A DNA stretch of 59,204 bases from Curvibacter sp. GWA2_63_95 (GCA_001795455.1 MGPB01000038.1:32707-91910), one strand, 5' to 3'; positions 34,547 to 43,643 are shown, numbered from the stretch's first letter. A program made the numbers and translations. The notes: a model not told the origin generated them from the sequence alone.

Positions 34547-35332
34547 ATGAAGCGTCAGGTTTTGAAAGCGGTGTTGGGTGGTCTGTTCTTGGCTGCCGGG
34601 TTGGCCCATGCCCAGGATGTGGTGCGCATCGGCACTCTGTCGGACTACCCTCCGTTTGAGTACAAGGATGCATCCGGCCAGCTCAAGGGCATGGAAATCG
34701 AGTTGGGCAACGTGATCTGCAAACACATGCAAGCCAAGTGCGAATACGTCACCATGGACTTTGATGCCCTGATCCCTGCGCTCAAGGCCAAGAAGATCGA
34801 TGCCGTGCTGGCCCAGATGTCCATCACCGACGAGCGCAAGAAAGTGGTGGATTTCACCGATTTGTTCACCCTGGCACCCGTGCAGTACGTGGCCAAAGTG
34901 GGCTCCGGCATCAGCGAAGACCCGACCACCCTGCGCGGCAAGACCGTGGGCGTGTACAGCGGCTCCAACCACGAAACCTACCTGAAGAAGCGCCTGCCCA
35001 AGGCCAAGTCCGGCATCGCGACCAAGTCCTACCCCAACCAGGACGCCATCTGGTTGGACCTGGAAGCCGGCCGCCTGAACACCACCCTGACCGACACCAC
35101 CGTCGCCTACGAATGGCTGGTGAAAACCGGCAAGGCCAAGGGTTTTGACTTTGCCGGCAAGCCTTTGAACGACGTGGAAATGTTTGGCGAAGGCACCGGC
35201 ATTGCTCTGCGCAAGGGCGACGCCTTGAAGGCCCGCTTCAACGCCGCCATCAAAAAGGTGCTGGCCGACGGCACCTTTGCTGCCGAGAACAAAAAAGTGT
35301 TCCCGTTTAGCATTGCGCCTGCCAGCAAGTAA
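34547..35332 (+). CDS. Polar amino acid-type ABC solute-binding protein
   Basis: A 261-residue periplasmic protein with a signal peptide (predicted cut after GLAHA, residue 22). VVRIGTLSDYPPFEYKDASG is the family-3 N-terminus. ALIPALKAKKIDAVLAQMSI, FTDLFTLAPVQYVAK and TLRGKTVGVYSGSNHETYLK are the usual lobes; the last normally reads VGVQ-GT. FTD and the aspartates suit a cationic or neutral amino acid. Two permease genes and a homocysteine methyltransferase follow on the same strand, so a methionine-related ligand is possible, though this is inference. Confidence 0.9.
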   Translation: MKRQVLKAVLGGLFLAAGLAHAQDVVRIGTLSDYPPFEYKDASGQLKGMEIELGNVICKHMQAKCEYVTMDFDALIPALKAKKIDAVLAQMSITDERKKVVDFTDLFTLAPVQYVAKVGSGISEDPTTLRGKTVGVYSGSNHETYLKKRLPKAKSGIATKSYPNQDAIWLDLEAGRLNTTLTDTTVAYEWLVKTGKAKGFDFAGKPLNDVEMFGEGTGIALRKGDALKARFNAAIKKVLADGTFAAENKKVFPFSIAPASK

Positions 35333-35387
35333 TTGACAGGCCGCCACCGCCCCGTGCGGGCGGTGGCCGCGCTTTCCCGGAGTCGAG

Positions 35388-36068
35388 ATGGATGTTTTGC
35401 AGGCCTACACGGGCCAGCTGCTGCAAGGTGCGCTGATGACCGTGCAATTGGCCTGCGCCGCCCTGGTGTGCGGGCTGGCCCTGGGCCTGTCGCTGGCGGC
35501 GTGCCAGCTCAGTCGGCACGCCTGGCTACGCCGGCCGGTGGCGGTGATCACCGGCGTGCTGCGCGGGGTGCCCGAGTTTCTGGTGGTGCTGGTGTGCTAC
35601 TTCGGGCTGTCCAACCTCATCAACAACCACTTTGACAGTGCGTTTGACATCAGCCCGTTTTTTGCGGGTGTGGTGTCACTGGCGCTGGTGTTGGGGGCGT
35701 ATGCCTCCGAGGTATTCCGTGGAAGCTTTGTGGCGCTGGAACGCGGGCAGTTGGAAGCCGCCCGCTCGCTGGGCCTGAGTCCGGTGCAAATCTTCTTTCT
35801 GGTGCGCCTGCCGCAGGCCTGGCGCATTGCCATACCCAGCCTGGGCAACCTCTGGCAGTCCCTGCTCAAAGACACCTCGCTGGTGTCGGTGGTCGGTCTG
35901 GAGGATTTGCTGAAAAAGTCCAATATGGCGGCGCAGGCCTCGCACCAGCCGTTCATGTTTTTGATGGCGGCTGCCCTCATGTATTTCTGCCTGCTGGCGC
36001 TGTCTGATCCTTTGGTCTCCGCGCTGGAGCGGCGGGCGCAGCGCCCTTACCAAGCGCACCGCAGCTAG
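35388..36068 (+). CDS. Polar amino acid ABC permease (HisM/HisQ type)
   Basis: A 226-residue protein with four or five membrane spans. GVLRGVPEFLVVLVCYFG, GAYASEVFRGSFVALERGQLEAARSLGLS and LPQAWRIAIPSLGNLWQSLLKDTSLVS are the permease signatures; the EAARSLGLS loop contacts the ATPase. It stops 2 bp before a second permease gene, as in HisQM pairs. Confidence 0.93.
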   Translation: MDVLQAYTGQLLQGALMTVQLACAALVCGLALGLSLAACQLSRHAWLRRPVAVITGVLRGVPEFLVVLVCYFGLSNLINNHFDSAFDISPFFAGVVSLALVLGAYASEVFRGSFVALERGQLEAARSLGLSPVQIFFLVRLPQAWRIAIPSLGNLWQSLLKDTSLVSVVGLEDLLKKSNMAAQASHQPFMFLMAAALMYFCLLALSDPLVSALERRAQRPYQAHRS

Positions 36069-36070
36069 CC

Positions 36071-36766
36071 ATGGGAGCCTGGTTCACCGACACCCTCGTC
36101 CTGCTGCAGGACAACCGCGCCGAATTGTGGGAAGGCCTGGTCATCACCCTGCAGCTGTGGGCTGCCTCGGGGGTGGGGGGCTTGGTGCTGGCGCTTGGCT
36201 TGGCACTCGGCGCCACTCATGGCGGGACGGTTACCAAGAGCTTGGTGCGCTTTTACAGCGCGGCCCTTCGGGGCACGCCGCTGCTGGTGCAGATGTTCCT
36301 GCTGTACTACGGGCTTAGCCAGTTTGAATGGGTGCGGGCGTCCGCTGCGTGGGTGGTGCTGGAAGACGCGTTGTACTGCGGGCTCATCGCCTTGACGCTC
36401 AACATCGCCGCCTACATGGCCGAAGACATCCGCGCCGGCATTCTGGCCGTGCCGCCGGGGCAGCAGGAAGCCGCTCGCGCCTTCGGGATGTCGACCGGCA
36501 CGCTGCTGCGCCGCATTGTGCTGCCGCAGGCCTTGCGCATTGCCACCCCGGCGCTGGGTAACGAGGGGGTGGCACTGCTCAAGGCCACCGCCCTGGTCAG
36601 CACCATCACCGTGTTTGACCTCACCGGTGTGGCCCGCCGCCTGTCCACGGAGTCGTACTCCACCGATGCGCTGGTGTTGGCCGGTGTGGTCTACGGCGTA
36701 CTGACCTTGCTGATTTCGGCCGGTGTGCATTTGCTGGAGCGTCACCGCAAAAGCCACGCTGCCTGA
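36071..36766 (+). CDS. Polar amino acid ABC permease, second subunit
   Basis: A 231-residue partner of the preceding permease. RGTPLLVQMFLLYYGL, AYMAEDIRAGILAVPPGQQEAARAFGMS and LPQALRIATPALGNEGVALLKATALVS are the same signatures. The two form the heterodimeric membrane channel. No matching ATP-binding gene lies in the operon; the ATPase must be encoded elsewhere. The homocysteine methyltransferase gene follows after 87 bp. Confidence 0.93.
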   Translation: MGAWFTDTLVLLQDNRAELWEGLVITLQLWAASGVGGLVLALGLALGATHGGTVTKSLVRFYSAALRGTPLLVQMFLLYYGLSQFEWVRASAAWVVLEDALYCGLIALTLNIAAYMAEDIRAGILAVPPGQQEAARAFGMSTGTLLRRIVLPQALRIATPALGNEGVALLKATALVSTITVFDLTGVARRLSTESYSTDALVLAGVVYGVLTLLISAGVHLLERHRKSHAA

Positions 36767-36853
36767 GCTGCTTGTCCGCGCCTGGGCGCCGCAAATTGCC
36801 GCCGCAGCGCACGCGCTTTGGCTAAGCTCATCCTCGATTTTTGAACGAACCCC

Positions 36854-37798
36854 ATGATGCTGAATCCCCTTGAGAGTTTTCTTGCCCACGACCGCCTGAT
36901 GGTGCTGGACGGTGCCCTCGCCACCGAGCTGGAGCGCCGTGGTGCCAACCTGAACGACGCCTTGTGGTCCGCCAAGCTGCTGATCGAGCAGCCCGCGCTC
37001 ATCCGCGCGGTGCATGCGGACTACTTTGCCGCCGGGGCCGATGTGGCCACCACCGCCAGCTACCAGGCCACCTTTGAAGCCTTTACCCGCCGTGGCATGA
37101 GCCGCGCTGAGGCCGCAGATTTGATGCGCCTGTCCGTCACCCTCGCCATTGAGGCGCGCGATGCGTTCTGGGCCGAGCCTGCCCACCGCGTGGGCCGCCT
37201 GCGCCCGCTGGTGGCCGCGTCGGTAGGCCCGTATGGCGCCATGCTGGCCGATGGCTCGGAGTACCGCGGGAACTACGGCCTGGGCCGTGCGGCGCTGGCC
37301 GACTTTCACCGTGAACGCATGCAGGTGCTGTCCACTTCGGGTGCCGACCTGCTGGCCTGCGAGACCATTCCGTGTCTGGACGAAGCCTTGGCCATTGCCG
37401 ATGTGCTGGCCGAGCAAGACAACATCACCGCGTGGATCAGCTTCTCCTGCAAAGATGGCGAACACAACGTGCAGGGCGAGCGCCTGGCGGACTGCGTGGC
37501 CGCACTGGAGGCTTACCCGCACATCGTGGCGATCGGCATCAACTGCACCGCGCCCGAGTACGTGGCCAGCTTGGTGGAACAAGCCAAGGCGCACACCCGC
37601 AAGCCCGTGCTGGTCTACCCCAACTCGGGTGAACACTACGACGCCGAAGGCAAGGTCTGGACCGGTGCCTGCGACCGAGCTGATGCTTACGCTGAGATGG
37701 CTGCGCGCTGGCAAGCCAAAGGGGCACGCATGATCGGTGGCTGCTGCCGCACCGGCCCGGACGACATCCGCGCGGTGCGCCACATGGCTGCGGCCTGA
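36854..37798 (+). CDS. mmuM: Homocysteine S-methyltransferase
   Basis: A 314-residue zinc enzyme that makes methionine from homocysteine, usually with S-methylmethionine as methyl donor. MVLDGALATELERRG, ETIPCLDEALAI, AIGINCTAPEYV and MIGGCCRTGPDDI are the family motifs. The zinc ligands are the Cys in GINC and the two in GGCC. Length matches E. coli MmuM (310). An adjacent codon at 36857 is an alternative start. It lies at the end of an amino-acid-type importer operon, which suggests the importer brings in S-methylmethionine or a similar compound. Confidence 0.93.
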   Translation: MMLNPLESFLAHDRLMVLDGALATELERRGANLNDALWSAKLLIEQPALIRAVHADYFAAGADVATTASYQATFEAFTRRGMSRAEAADLMRLSVTLAIEARDAFWAEPAHRVGRLRPLVAASVGPYGAMLADGSEYRGNYGLGRAALADFHRERMQVLSTSGADLLACETIPCLDEALAIADVLAEQDNITAWISFSCKDGEHNVQGERLADCVAALEAYPHIVAIGINCTAPEYVASLVEQAKAHTRKPVLVYPNSGEHYDAEGKVWTGACDRADAYAEMAARWQAKGARMIGGCCRTGPDDIRAVRHMAAA

Positions 37799-37809
37799 CG
37801 CGTTTAGGT

Positions 37810-37867
37810 ATTAAATAGGCCTCTGGCGCCTATGGAATATGCGTGAGTAGCTACTAAAAACGTAGCA
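37810..37867 (-). repeat. Dispersed element A, copy 5
   Basis: The minus-strand reading contains ATGCTACG, TTAGTAGCTACTCACGCATA, a TTCCATAGGCGCCAGAGGCC block and ATTTAA. It begins 12 bp past the mmuM stop. The core departs from other copies at CACGC but the block order and spacing are kept. Confidence 0.75.
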
Positions 37868-38005
37868 TATTCGGCATTCCTTGACGTCTCGCGGCGCTGT
37901 CCGTGACAGCGTTGCCTCCCCCACCCGCGTGCTTGGGTTTTCAAGTGTTGTGGGGAAGCGTTCACCGTCCTGGAAACAAGATTTGTAGATCCCCGCGCCA
38001 GACGC

Positions 38006-38033
38006 AACAACGGCACCCGAAGGTGCCGTTGTT
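38006..38033 (-). terminator. 12-bp stem with a cUUCGg tetraloop downstream of the membrane trio
   Basis: Perfect arms AACAACGGCACC (38006-38017) and GGTGCCGTTGTT (38022-38033) with a four-base loop. On the minus strand the loop is C(TTCG)G, the extra-stable tetraloop. It lies about 120 bp past the GDYXXLXY gene's stop. There is no following T-run. Its core recurs at 40833-40870, on the other side of the same operon. Confidence 0.6.
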
Positions 38034-38151
38034 TGGGAGGCCTGCTTGCTTGGCCCTCACCTTCAAGCGCCACGCATGCAGCGGCGGCCCGCGCTGGGCT
38101 GCGCGATCACCGACGGTGCGTGGGCGGTTGATTGCAGAACGTCAGGACGTT

Positions 38152-38646
38152 TTACGGAGTGGACAGCCCCAGGGTTTTGAGGTCTGCGCCGCGCATGGCC
38201 GTCAGGATCATGTCCCCATTTTTTGCCACGCGGAATTCGCCATACCGCGCGACTTCGTATTGTTGCGCGTGGCCTTCCTGGAAGAAAAACGCATTGGTGG
38301 CGAACTTCGCCTGGTCATTGCGAATTCGGTAGCGCAAACGTACCTCCTGGGCGGCGGTGGGGGCTCCGTCGTCCATGCGCGTGAAGTGACCCACGTTGTT
38401 TGGGTCCAGCGTCACAACGATGTGGCCATCGTGCAATGGCGTGTTGGTCTGGTTTCCCAACGACTCGTCGGCAACCTTGAAACGCAGCGCCATGTAATCG
38501 CCTTGCATCAGAGAACGCGGATCGACCGGCGCAAGCTCCAGCAACACGACACGGCCTTCAGACAGCAGTTGTTCACGCTGGTAAATGCTGAAGTTGACAG
38601 CCAGCAGCACCAACGCCCCTGCAATAACGGCAATCCACTTACGCAT
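38152..38646 (-). CDS. GDYXXLXY-domain protein
   Basis: A 164-residue protein with a single N-terminal membrane anchor (WIAVIAGALVLLAVNFSIY) and a periplasmic-type domain. LMQGDYMALRFKV carries the GDYxxLx(Y/F) motif that names the family. The C-terminal half is beta-rich (GEFRVAKNGDMILTAM). The family is usually encoded beside DUF2157 and DUF4401 membrane proteins, as here; its function is unknown. The ATG at 38646 overlaps the end of the DUF4401 gene by 8 bp. Confidence 0.88.
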   Translation of the reverse strand: MRKWIAVIAGALVLLAVNFSIYQREQLLSEGRVVLLELAPVDPRSLMQGDYMALRFKVADESLGNQTNTPLHDGHIVVTLDPNNVGHFTRMDDGAPTAAQEVRLRYRIRNDQAKFATNAFFFQEGHAQQYEVARYGEFRVAKNGDMILTAMRGADLKTLGLSTP

Positions 38647-39736
38647 GGGATGCCTCCGTTTCAGTGGCCATGGGAAAAACACGGTGCAGTACCAGGCGTG
38701 CGCTCAGCAGCAGGCCGCCGCTCACCGCCAGCACTGCAGATTTCACCAGCAAGGTGGTTTGCATGTAGTAGTAATACCGCGAGACAAACGCGAGCAGTGC
38801 CATGAGGCCCACGCCCATCAGAATGCGGTTGCCTGTCGTGAATCCGAGCAGCAGCATCAGCACCGCCGTGGCGATGCCCGGTGCTTTCAGTGACAACACG
38901 CTCAGTAAAAGTACCGCGCCCACTGCGGCCAGGCCTGCTTTGCTGTTGGCTGCAATGTCTTGTTGCGCCAGCATGCGTATGGCGGACCACAGCAGAACGG
39001 CAGTCGTCAATGCGGTGCCTATCCACCAGCCATAGTGCATCCACCAATCGTTCGCCTTCGTGGAGGACCACAACCGCATGCCCCAGCCAAACAGCCGCAT
39101 GTTTTCGAGCTGCAGGAGCGCCAGCAAAGTCCCGTAGCCAATGGGCCGCCACAGCGCGCCGTTGCCCGCCCAGCGCCGCTCATCCAGCCACACCCATGCG
39201 AGCCCACCCGTCAGGAGGCCCGAGGCAATGCCGTACAGGCCCAAACTGTTCAGCAAGTACCACAGGGCCAGTGACGCTATGACGGTGGTCAGCACACGGT
39301 GGATGAAGTTCGACACCAGGAGTACCAGGGTCACTTCAAACACGAGCACCAAAACGTAGAGCGCAGACGTTCCAAATTCAAACTGCTTGAACAGCCCGAA
39401 GACAAAAACCGCTTGGGCCGCCAGACTGATGGCCAGCCCGAACTGCGTCGCAAAATCGTTGTCACGCGCCACACGAAATATGGCGTAGGCGGCCAAGCAG
39501 CCGATGGCGCCCACCACCAAGGCGGCGACGGCGCTGTCGATCACAAAAGCCAACCCCATGCCCACAAAGCCCAGCAAGAACATGGCGCCAATCCACCCGG
39601 CAATGCTTTGCATCAACCGGATGTGCCAGGAGGAAGTCCCCGCATGTACCGGCGGCAAGTCGCCTTCGGCAAGGCCGTGCAACTGCAACTGCTTCCACAA
39701 CTGCGCGCGGTCCATAGATTGTTGATGGCTGCTCAT
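38639..39736 (-). CDS. DUF4401-domain membrane protein
   Basis: A 365-residue protein with about ten hydrophobic helices after a short soluble N-terminus (QLWKQLQLHGLAEGDLPPV). It resembles the DUF4401 family, usually adjacent to DUF2157 proteins. The 4-bp overlap with the upstream gene and 8-bp overlap with the downstream gene mark a tightly coupled operon. Function unknown. Confidence 0.82.
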   Translation of the reverse strand: MSSHQQSMDRAQLWKQLQLHGLAEGDLPPVHAGTSSWHIRLMQSIAGWIGAMFLLGFVGMGLAFVIDSAVAALVVGAIGCLAAYAIFRVARDNDFATQFGLAISLAAQAVFVFGLFKQFEFGTSALYVLVLVFEVTLVLLVSNFIHRVLTTVIASLALWYLLNSLGLYGIASGLLTGGLAWVWLDERRWAGNGALWRPIGYGTLLALLQLENMRLFGWGMRLWSSTKANDWWMHYGWWIGTALTTAVLLWSAIRMLAQQDIAANSKAGLAAVGAVLLLSVLSLKAPGIATAVLMLLLGFTTGNRILMGVGLMALLAFVSRYYYYMQTTLLVKSAVLAVSGGLLLSARLVLHRVFPMATETEASHA

Positions 39737-40707
39737 GCGCGCTCCCCGCTTGCAACGGATTTCAACCAGACTCCGCCCGCCGCCGACAGGCCGATCACCA
39801 CCAGGCCGATCAGCAGGAACCCACCGGCACTGCGGCGGTCGAGGATATGGATCGCCAGAAAGCTTGTGATAACGATGACCCCACTCAGCACGCCGCCCGC
39901 CAGCATGAACAGGTCGGGCACCACGTGCCGGTAATAGAGATACGCCATAAGCATCCAGCCGACGTAGGCCGCGGTGGCATAGGTGCTGCGGTCATTGGGG
40001 GCGTCAAAAAGCGCCCACAGCATCAGCATCGTGACCAAAGCGCCGCTGACCGTGCCCAGGATGCGCAGGGACCAGCGTTCATTCAGCCAGGTGGCGCCAC
40101 TGCGGGCGGCTGCCTCCCAAATGACGAGCGCGCCGGTATTCAGGATGAAGAATGTCCAGATCTGTTCCTCGGTGCGGAACAGCATGCCCCAGAGGCCGCC
40201 GAAGGTTTGCGAATACAAATAGACTGCAAGGTTGACCAGGGCCAGCCACAACAACCATAGGGCTCCCAGCCGGGCAATGAGCACCCAGACCAGCACAGCC
40301 GAGGCCCACACGCCAAACAATTCGTAGGTATCGGCGCCGGTCTGGTAGGTTTGCCCCACCAGTGCCAGCAGGGCACCCACCAGCAAGGTGGCCAGCAGCA
40401 GCGTCGCTTTGCCCGCTGGGCGCTCGGCATCCAGCCGACAGTACATGGCCAATCCGCCCACGATGAGGATTTCAACCAGGCCGAATTTGGCAAAACGCCC
40501 CATCTCCGTCCAGTTGTAGGCAAAGAAGAAAATGACCGCTACCGCGCAGAACGTCGTGCCCAGCCACAGCATGAGTTGATCCAGAAACTTGCGCCAGTCT
40601 CTGGTGTCCGGTGTGGTGCCCGCCAGGCGTAAAGCGGTGGCCCAGTTTTCGGGGCGCAATCGGCCCTGCGCTATCCAGTCCAGAATTTCCGTGCGATGTT
40701 GATGCAT
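39733..40707 (-). CDS. DUF2157-domain membrane protein
   Basis: A 324-residue protein. The N-terminal about 50 residues are soluble (MHQHRTEILDWIAQGRLRPE); the rest has about ten membrane helices, including MLWLGTTFCAVAVIFFFAYN, typical of DUF2157. The ATG at 40707 has GGAGG four bases upstream. It is the first gene of the trio with DUF4401 and GDYXXLXY proteins, which together probably form one envelope complex. Function unknown. Confidence 0.85.
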   Translation of the reverse strand: MHQHRTEILDWIAQGRLRPENWATALRLAGTTPDTRDWRKFLDQLMLWLGTTFCAVAVIFFFAYNWTEMGRFAKFGLVEILIVGGLAMYCRLDAERPAGKATLLLATLLVGALLALVGQTYQTGADTYELFGVWASAVLVWVLIARLGALWLLWLALVNLAVYLYSQTFGGLWGMLFRTEEQIWTFFILNTGALVIWEAAARSGATWLNERWSLRILGTVSGALVTMLMLWALFDAPNDRSTYATAAYVGWMLMAYLYYRHVVPDLFMLAGGVLSGVIVITSFLAIHILDRRSAGGFLLIGLVVIGLSAAGGVWLKSVASGERA

Positions 40708-40832
40708 GCATCCTCCCTGTTGCAGACAAATACGGTTGGTATTTGCAGGTGCCAGCGGCGGCCTGCTATTCCAACTCTCCTGCACACCAGTATCCCACCC
40801 CGGAGCGACAGCGAATCGTCCAGGCGGCCTTG

Positions 40833-40870
40833 CCAAGAGAAACGGCACCCGAAGGTGCCGTTTCTCTTGG
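40833..40870. repeat. 17-bp perfect stem with tetraloop, sharing the core of the 38006 hairpin
   Basis: CCAAGAGAAACGGCACC (40833-40849) and its exact complement (40854-40870) flank a four-base CGAA loop, which is UUCG on the minus strand. The core ACGGCACC-loop-GGTGCCGT is identical to the hairpin at 38006-38033. It lies 126 bp upstream of the DUF2157 start and about 85 bp past the glcB stop, so it could be the 3' hairpin of glcB mRNA. Confidence 0.65.
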
Positions 40871-40879
40871 GGTTAGATG

Positions 40880-40936
40880 CCAAATTGGCCTCTAGCCCGT
40901 GTGGAATATGCGCAAGCAGCTACTGATTTAATAGCG
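40880..40936 (-). repeat. Dispersed element A, copy 6
   Basis: The minus-strand reading CGCTATTAAATCAGTAGCTG, then CTTGCGCATATTCCACACGGGC and TAGAGGCCAATTTGG, is among the best matches to the element consensus. It ends 18 bp past the glcB stop and sits next to the 17-bp hairpin. Confidence 0.85.
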
Positions 40937-40954
40937 TTTACGCTTGTCCAGGCC

Positions 40955-43189
40955 TTACGCCGCAGCCTTCACCTTCAAGCGCCAGGCGTGCAGCAATGGC
41001 TCGGTGTAGCCGCTGGGCTGCGCCAGGCCCTTGAACACCAGCTCGGTCGCCGCCTGGTAGGCCGCGCCCTTGAAGTTGCCCACCATGGGGGTGTAGAGCT
41101 TGTCGCCTGCATTTTGCTTGTCCACCTTGGCGGCCATGCGGGCAAAGGTTTCTTCCACCTGCGCCTTGGTCACCACGCCGTGGTGCAGCCAGTTGGCCAT
41201 GTGCTGGCTGCTGATGCGCAGGGTGGCGCGGTCTTCCATCAGGCCGATGTCGTTGATATCGGGCACCTTGGAGCAGCCCACGCCTTGGTCCACCCAGCGC
41301 ACCACGTAGCCCAGAATGCCTTGGGCGTTGTTGTCCAGCTCGGCTTGCTTGTCGGCATCTGTCCAGTTCGGGGTGGCGGTCACCGGGATCTGCAGCAGCT
41401 TGTCGAGGATGCCGGGGCGGGCCTTCTCGTAGTGGGTCTTTTCCAGTTCCTTCTGCACGTCGCTCACCAGCAGCTGGTGGTAGTGCAGGGCGTGCAGGGT
41501 GGCGCCGGTGGGGCTGGGTACCCAGGCGGTGTTGGCACCGGCCTTGGGGTGGCCGATCTTCTGCTCCATCATGGCCTTCATCAGGTCGGGCATGGCCCAC
41601 ATGCCCTTGCCGATCTGTGCCTTGCCGCGCAGGCCACTGGACAGGCCCACCAGCACGTTGTTTTGCTCGTACGCTGCAATCCAGGCGCTGCTCTTCATGT
41701 CCGCCTTGCGGATCATGGGGCCGGCTTGCATGGCGGTGTGCATCTCGTCGCCGGTGCGGTCCAGGAAGCCGGTGTTGATGAAGGCCACGCGGCTTTGGGC
41801 GGCGGCAATGCAGGCCTTCAGGTTCACGCTGGTGCGGCGCTCTTCGTCCATGATGCCCAGCTTCACGGTGCTGTCCGGCAGGCCCAGCATCTGTTCCACG
41901 CGGGTGAACAGCTCGGCGGCAAACGCCACTTCTGCGGGGCCATGCATCTTGGGCTTGACGATGTAGACCGAGCCCTTGCGCGAGTTGCGGATGGCGTCCT
42001 TCTTGGTCTTCTTCAGGTCATGCAGGGCGATGGTGGTGGTGACCACGGCGTCCATGATGCCTTCGGGGATTTCTTGGGTGCTGCCGTCTTTGGCGGTATA
42101 GGTGATGGCCGGGTTGGTCATCAGGTGGCCCACGTTGCGCACAAACATCAGGCTGCGGCCGTGCAGCTTCACTTCCTTCTTGCCATCGGGCGCGGTGTAC
42201 ACACGGTCGCCGTTCAGGCCACGGGTCAGCGTCTTGCCACCCTTCTCAAACTGCTCCACCAGCGTGCCTTGCAGAATGCCCAGCCAGTTGCCGTAGGCCA
42301 GCACTTTGTCTTCGGCGTCCACCACGGCCACGGAGTCTTCCAGGTCCAGGATGGTGGAGAGTGCGGCTTCCAGCACCAGGTCGCTCACGCCGGCGGCGTC
42401 AGACTTGCCGATGGGGGTGGCGCGGTTGATGGTGATGTCCAGGTGCAGGCCGTTGTGCTGCAGCAGCACGCTGGAGGGAGCTTTGGCCGTGCCCTGGAAG
42501 CCGATGAACTGGGCCTTGTCGGCCAGCTTGGACGTGGCGCCGTCTTTCAGCGTGACGACCAGATCGCCGCCCTTGATGGCATAGCCGGTGGAGCCCACGT
42601 GGGAGCCCTTCTTGAGCGGGGCGCAGCGGTCCAGCACGTTGCGTGCGTATTCGATGACCTTCTTGCCGCGCTTGGGGTTGTAGCCCACAGCCTTTCCATT
42701 TTTTTGGCCCACTTTTTCGCAGCCCTTGTCTTCGCTAATGACGTCGGTGCCATACAACGCGTCGTACAGGCTGCCCCAGCGGGCGTTGGCGGCGTTCAGG
42801 GCGTAGCGGGCGTTGAGTACCGGCACCACCAGTTGCGGGCCGGCCTGGGTGGCCAACTCGGCGTCCACGTTTTTGGTGCTGATTTTCACCTTCTTGGGGC
42901 TCTCGACCAGGTAGCCGATTTTTTCCAGAAAGGCCTTGTACGCAGGCATGTCGGCAATGGGGCCGGGGTTGGCTGTGTGCCAGCTGTCCAGCTCGGTTTG
43001 CAGACGGTCGCGCTCGGCCAAAAGGGCAATGTTCTTGGGCGCCAGGTCGGCCACGATGGCGTCAAAGCCTTTCCAGAAAACCTCGGGCGCAATGCCGGTG
43101 CCGGGCAACACTTTGTCTTGAATAAAGGCGTGCAGGCTGGTGGCCACTTGCAGGCGGTGTTCCGCAGTGCGGGGGGTAGTTGTCGTCAT
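40955..43189 (-). CDS. glcB: Malate synthase G
   Basis: A 744-residue cytosolic enzyme that condenses glyoxylate with acetyl-CoA to malate. Length is close to E. coli GlcB (723). [21 protein letters not shown] holds the metal/glyoxylate-binding acidic residues; [42 protein letters not shown] and [16 protein letters not shown] are isoform-G landmarks. Asp about 630 in the [19 protein letters not shown] segment is the catalytic-base region. I start at the ATG before [11 protein letters not shown]. Isocitrate lyase and glycolate genes are not in the window. It is divergent from the Dabb gene. Confidence 0.96.
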   Translation of the reverse strand: MTTTTPRTAEHRLQVATSLHAFIQDKVLPGTGIAPEVFWKGFDAIVADLAPKNIALLAERDRLQTELDSWHTANPGPIADMPAYKAFLEKIGYLVESPKKVKISTKNVDAELATQAGPQLVVPVLNARYALNAANARWGSLYDALYGTDVISEDKGCEKVGQKNGKAVGYNPKRGKKVIEYARNVLDRCAPLKKGSHVGSTGYAIKGGDLVVTLKDGATSKLADKAQFIGFQGTAKAPSSVLLQHNGLHLDITINRATPIGKSDAAGVSDLVLEAALSTILDLEDSVAVVDAEDKVLAYGNWLGILQGTLVEQFEKGGKTLTRGLNGDRVYTAPDGKKEVKLHGRSLMFVRNVGHLMTNPAITYTAKDGSTQEIPEGIMDAVVTTTIALHDLKKTKKDAIRNSRKGSVYIVKPKMHGPAEVAFAAELFTRVEQMLGLPDSTVKLGIMDEERRTSVNLKACIAAAQSRVAFINTGFLDRTGDEMHTAMQAGPMIRKADMKSSAWIAAYEQNNVLVGLSSGLRGKAQIGKGMWAMPDLMKAMMEQKIGHPKAGANTAWVPSPTGATLHALHYHQLLVSDVQKELEKTHYEKARPGILDKLLQIPVTATPNWTDADKQAELDNNAQGILGYVVRWVDQGVGCSKVPDINDIGLMEDRATLRISSQHMANWLHHGVVTKAQVEETFARMAAKVDKQNAGDKLYTPMVGNFKGAAYQAATELVFKGLAQPSGYTEPLLHAWRLKVKAAA

Positions 43190-43274
43190 GGTGGGCCTTT
43201 CAAAGGAAGGGGCGGTCAACAAAGAGAAAAACGGGTCGCGCGAGGGGCCGTGCCCTCAGGCTATGGACGTACTG

Positions 43275-43310
43275 TATTCCATCCTTTACGGATTACTATA
43301 TGGAAGAATA
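43275..43310. promoter_or_regulatory. Imperfect palindrome in the glcB/Dabb divergent region
   Basis: TATTCCAT and ATGGAAGAATA flank an AT-rich centre of 17 bases. It is the most AT-rich spot of the 154-bp divergent gap, so it may hold a promoter and an operator. The regulator is not evident. Confidence 0.3.
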
Positions 43311-43343
43311 TCAATCTATTCATGACATTTAAGGATGTAGTTC

Positions 43344-43643
43344 ATGCCCATACGCCATCTGGTGCTGCTGAAATTCAAAACCGACACGGCGCCCGCACAG
43401 CTGCAGGCCATGGAAGCCGCCTTTGCCGCTTTGGCAAGCAAGATCAGCGCCGTGCAGAGCCTGGAATGGGGCACCAACAACAGTCCCGAGGGCCTGGCCA
43501 AGGGCTTTACCCACTGTTTCAACCTCACCTTTGCCGACGAGGCCGCCCGCGCCGCCTACCTGCCGCACCCGGACCACCTGGCGTTTGTGGCGCAGCTCAA
43601 GCCGACGCTGGACGATGTGCTGGTGCTGGACTACACCGTGTAA
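43344..43643 (+). CDS. Dabb-domain (stress-responsive alpha/beta barrel) protein
   Basis: A 99-residue protein starting MPIRHLVLLKFKTDTAPAQL. IRHLVLLKF, LEWGTNNSPEGLAKGFTHCF and LPHPDHLAFVAQL are standard Dabb motifs of dimeric ferredoxin-like proteins. These bind small hydrophobic or aromatic ligands, and some are enzymes. It precedes the CoA-transferase gene by 18 bp and is probably co-transcribed with it. Ligand unknown. Confidence 0.9.
   Translation: MPIRHLVLLKFKTDTAPAQLQAMEAAFAALASKISAVQSLEWGTNNSPEGLAKGFTHCFNLTFADEAARAAYLPHPDHLAFVAQLKPTLDDVLVLDYTV

Larger units (their letters stand above)
37799..38151. other. 353-bp gap between mmuM and the GDYXXLXY gene: repeat plus hairpin, no gene
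   Basis: The gap holds an element A copy (37810-37867) and a strong UUCG-type hairpin (38006-38033). The remaining sequence has no frame that reads as protein on either strand and no recognisable RNA gene. Both flanking genes end here. Confidence 0.6.

Noticed and set aside
36065..37783. A 572-codon open frame on the minus strand
   Set aside because: It lies opposite a permease gene and mmuM and has the His/Gln/Gly composition of a GC-rich shadow frame.
37799..38151. A possible RNA gene in the gap after mmuM
   Set aside because: Only the repeat copy and the hairpin are recognisable; there is no tRNA-like or known small RNA pattern.
40833..40870. The 17-bp hairpin as part of a CRISPR-like array
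   Set aside because: There is only one related hairpin, 2.8 kb away, with no regular spacing or spacers.
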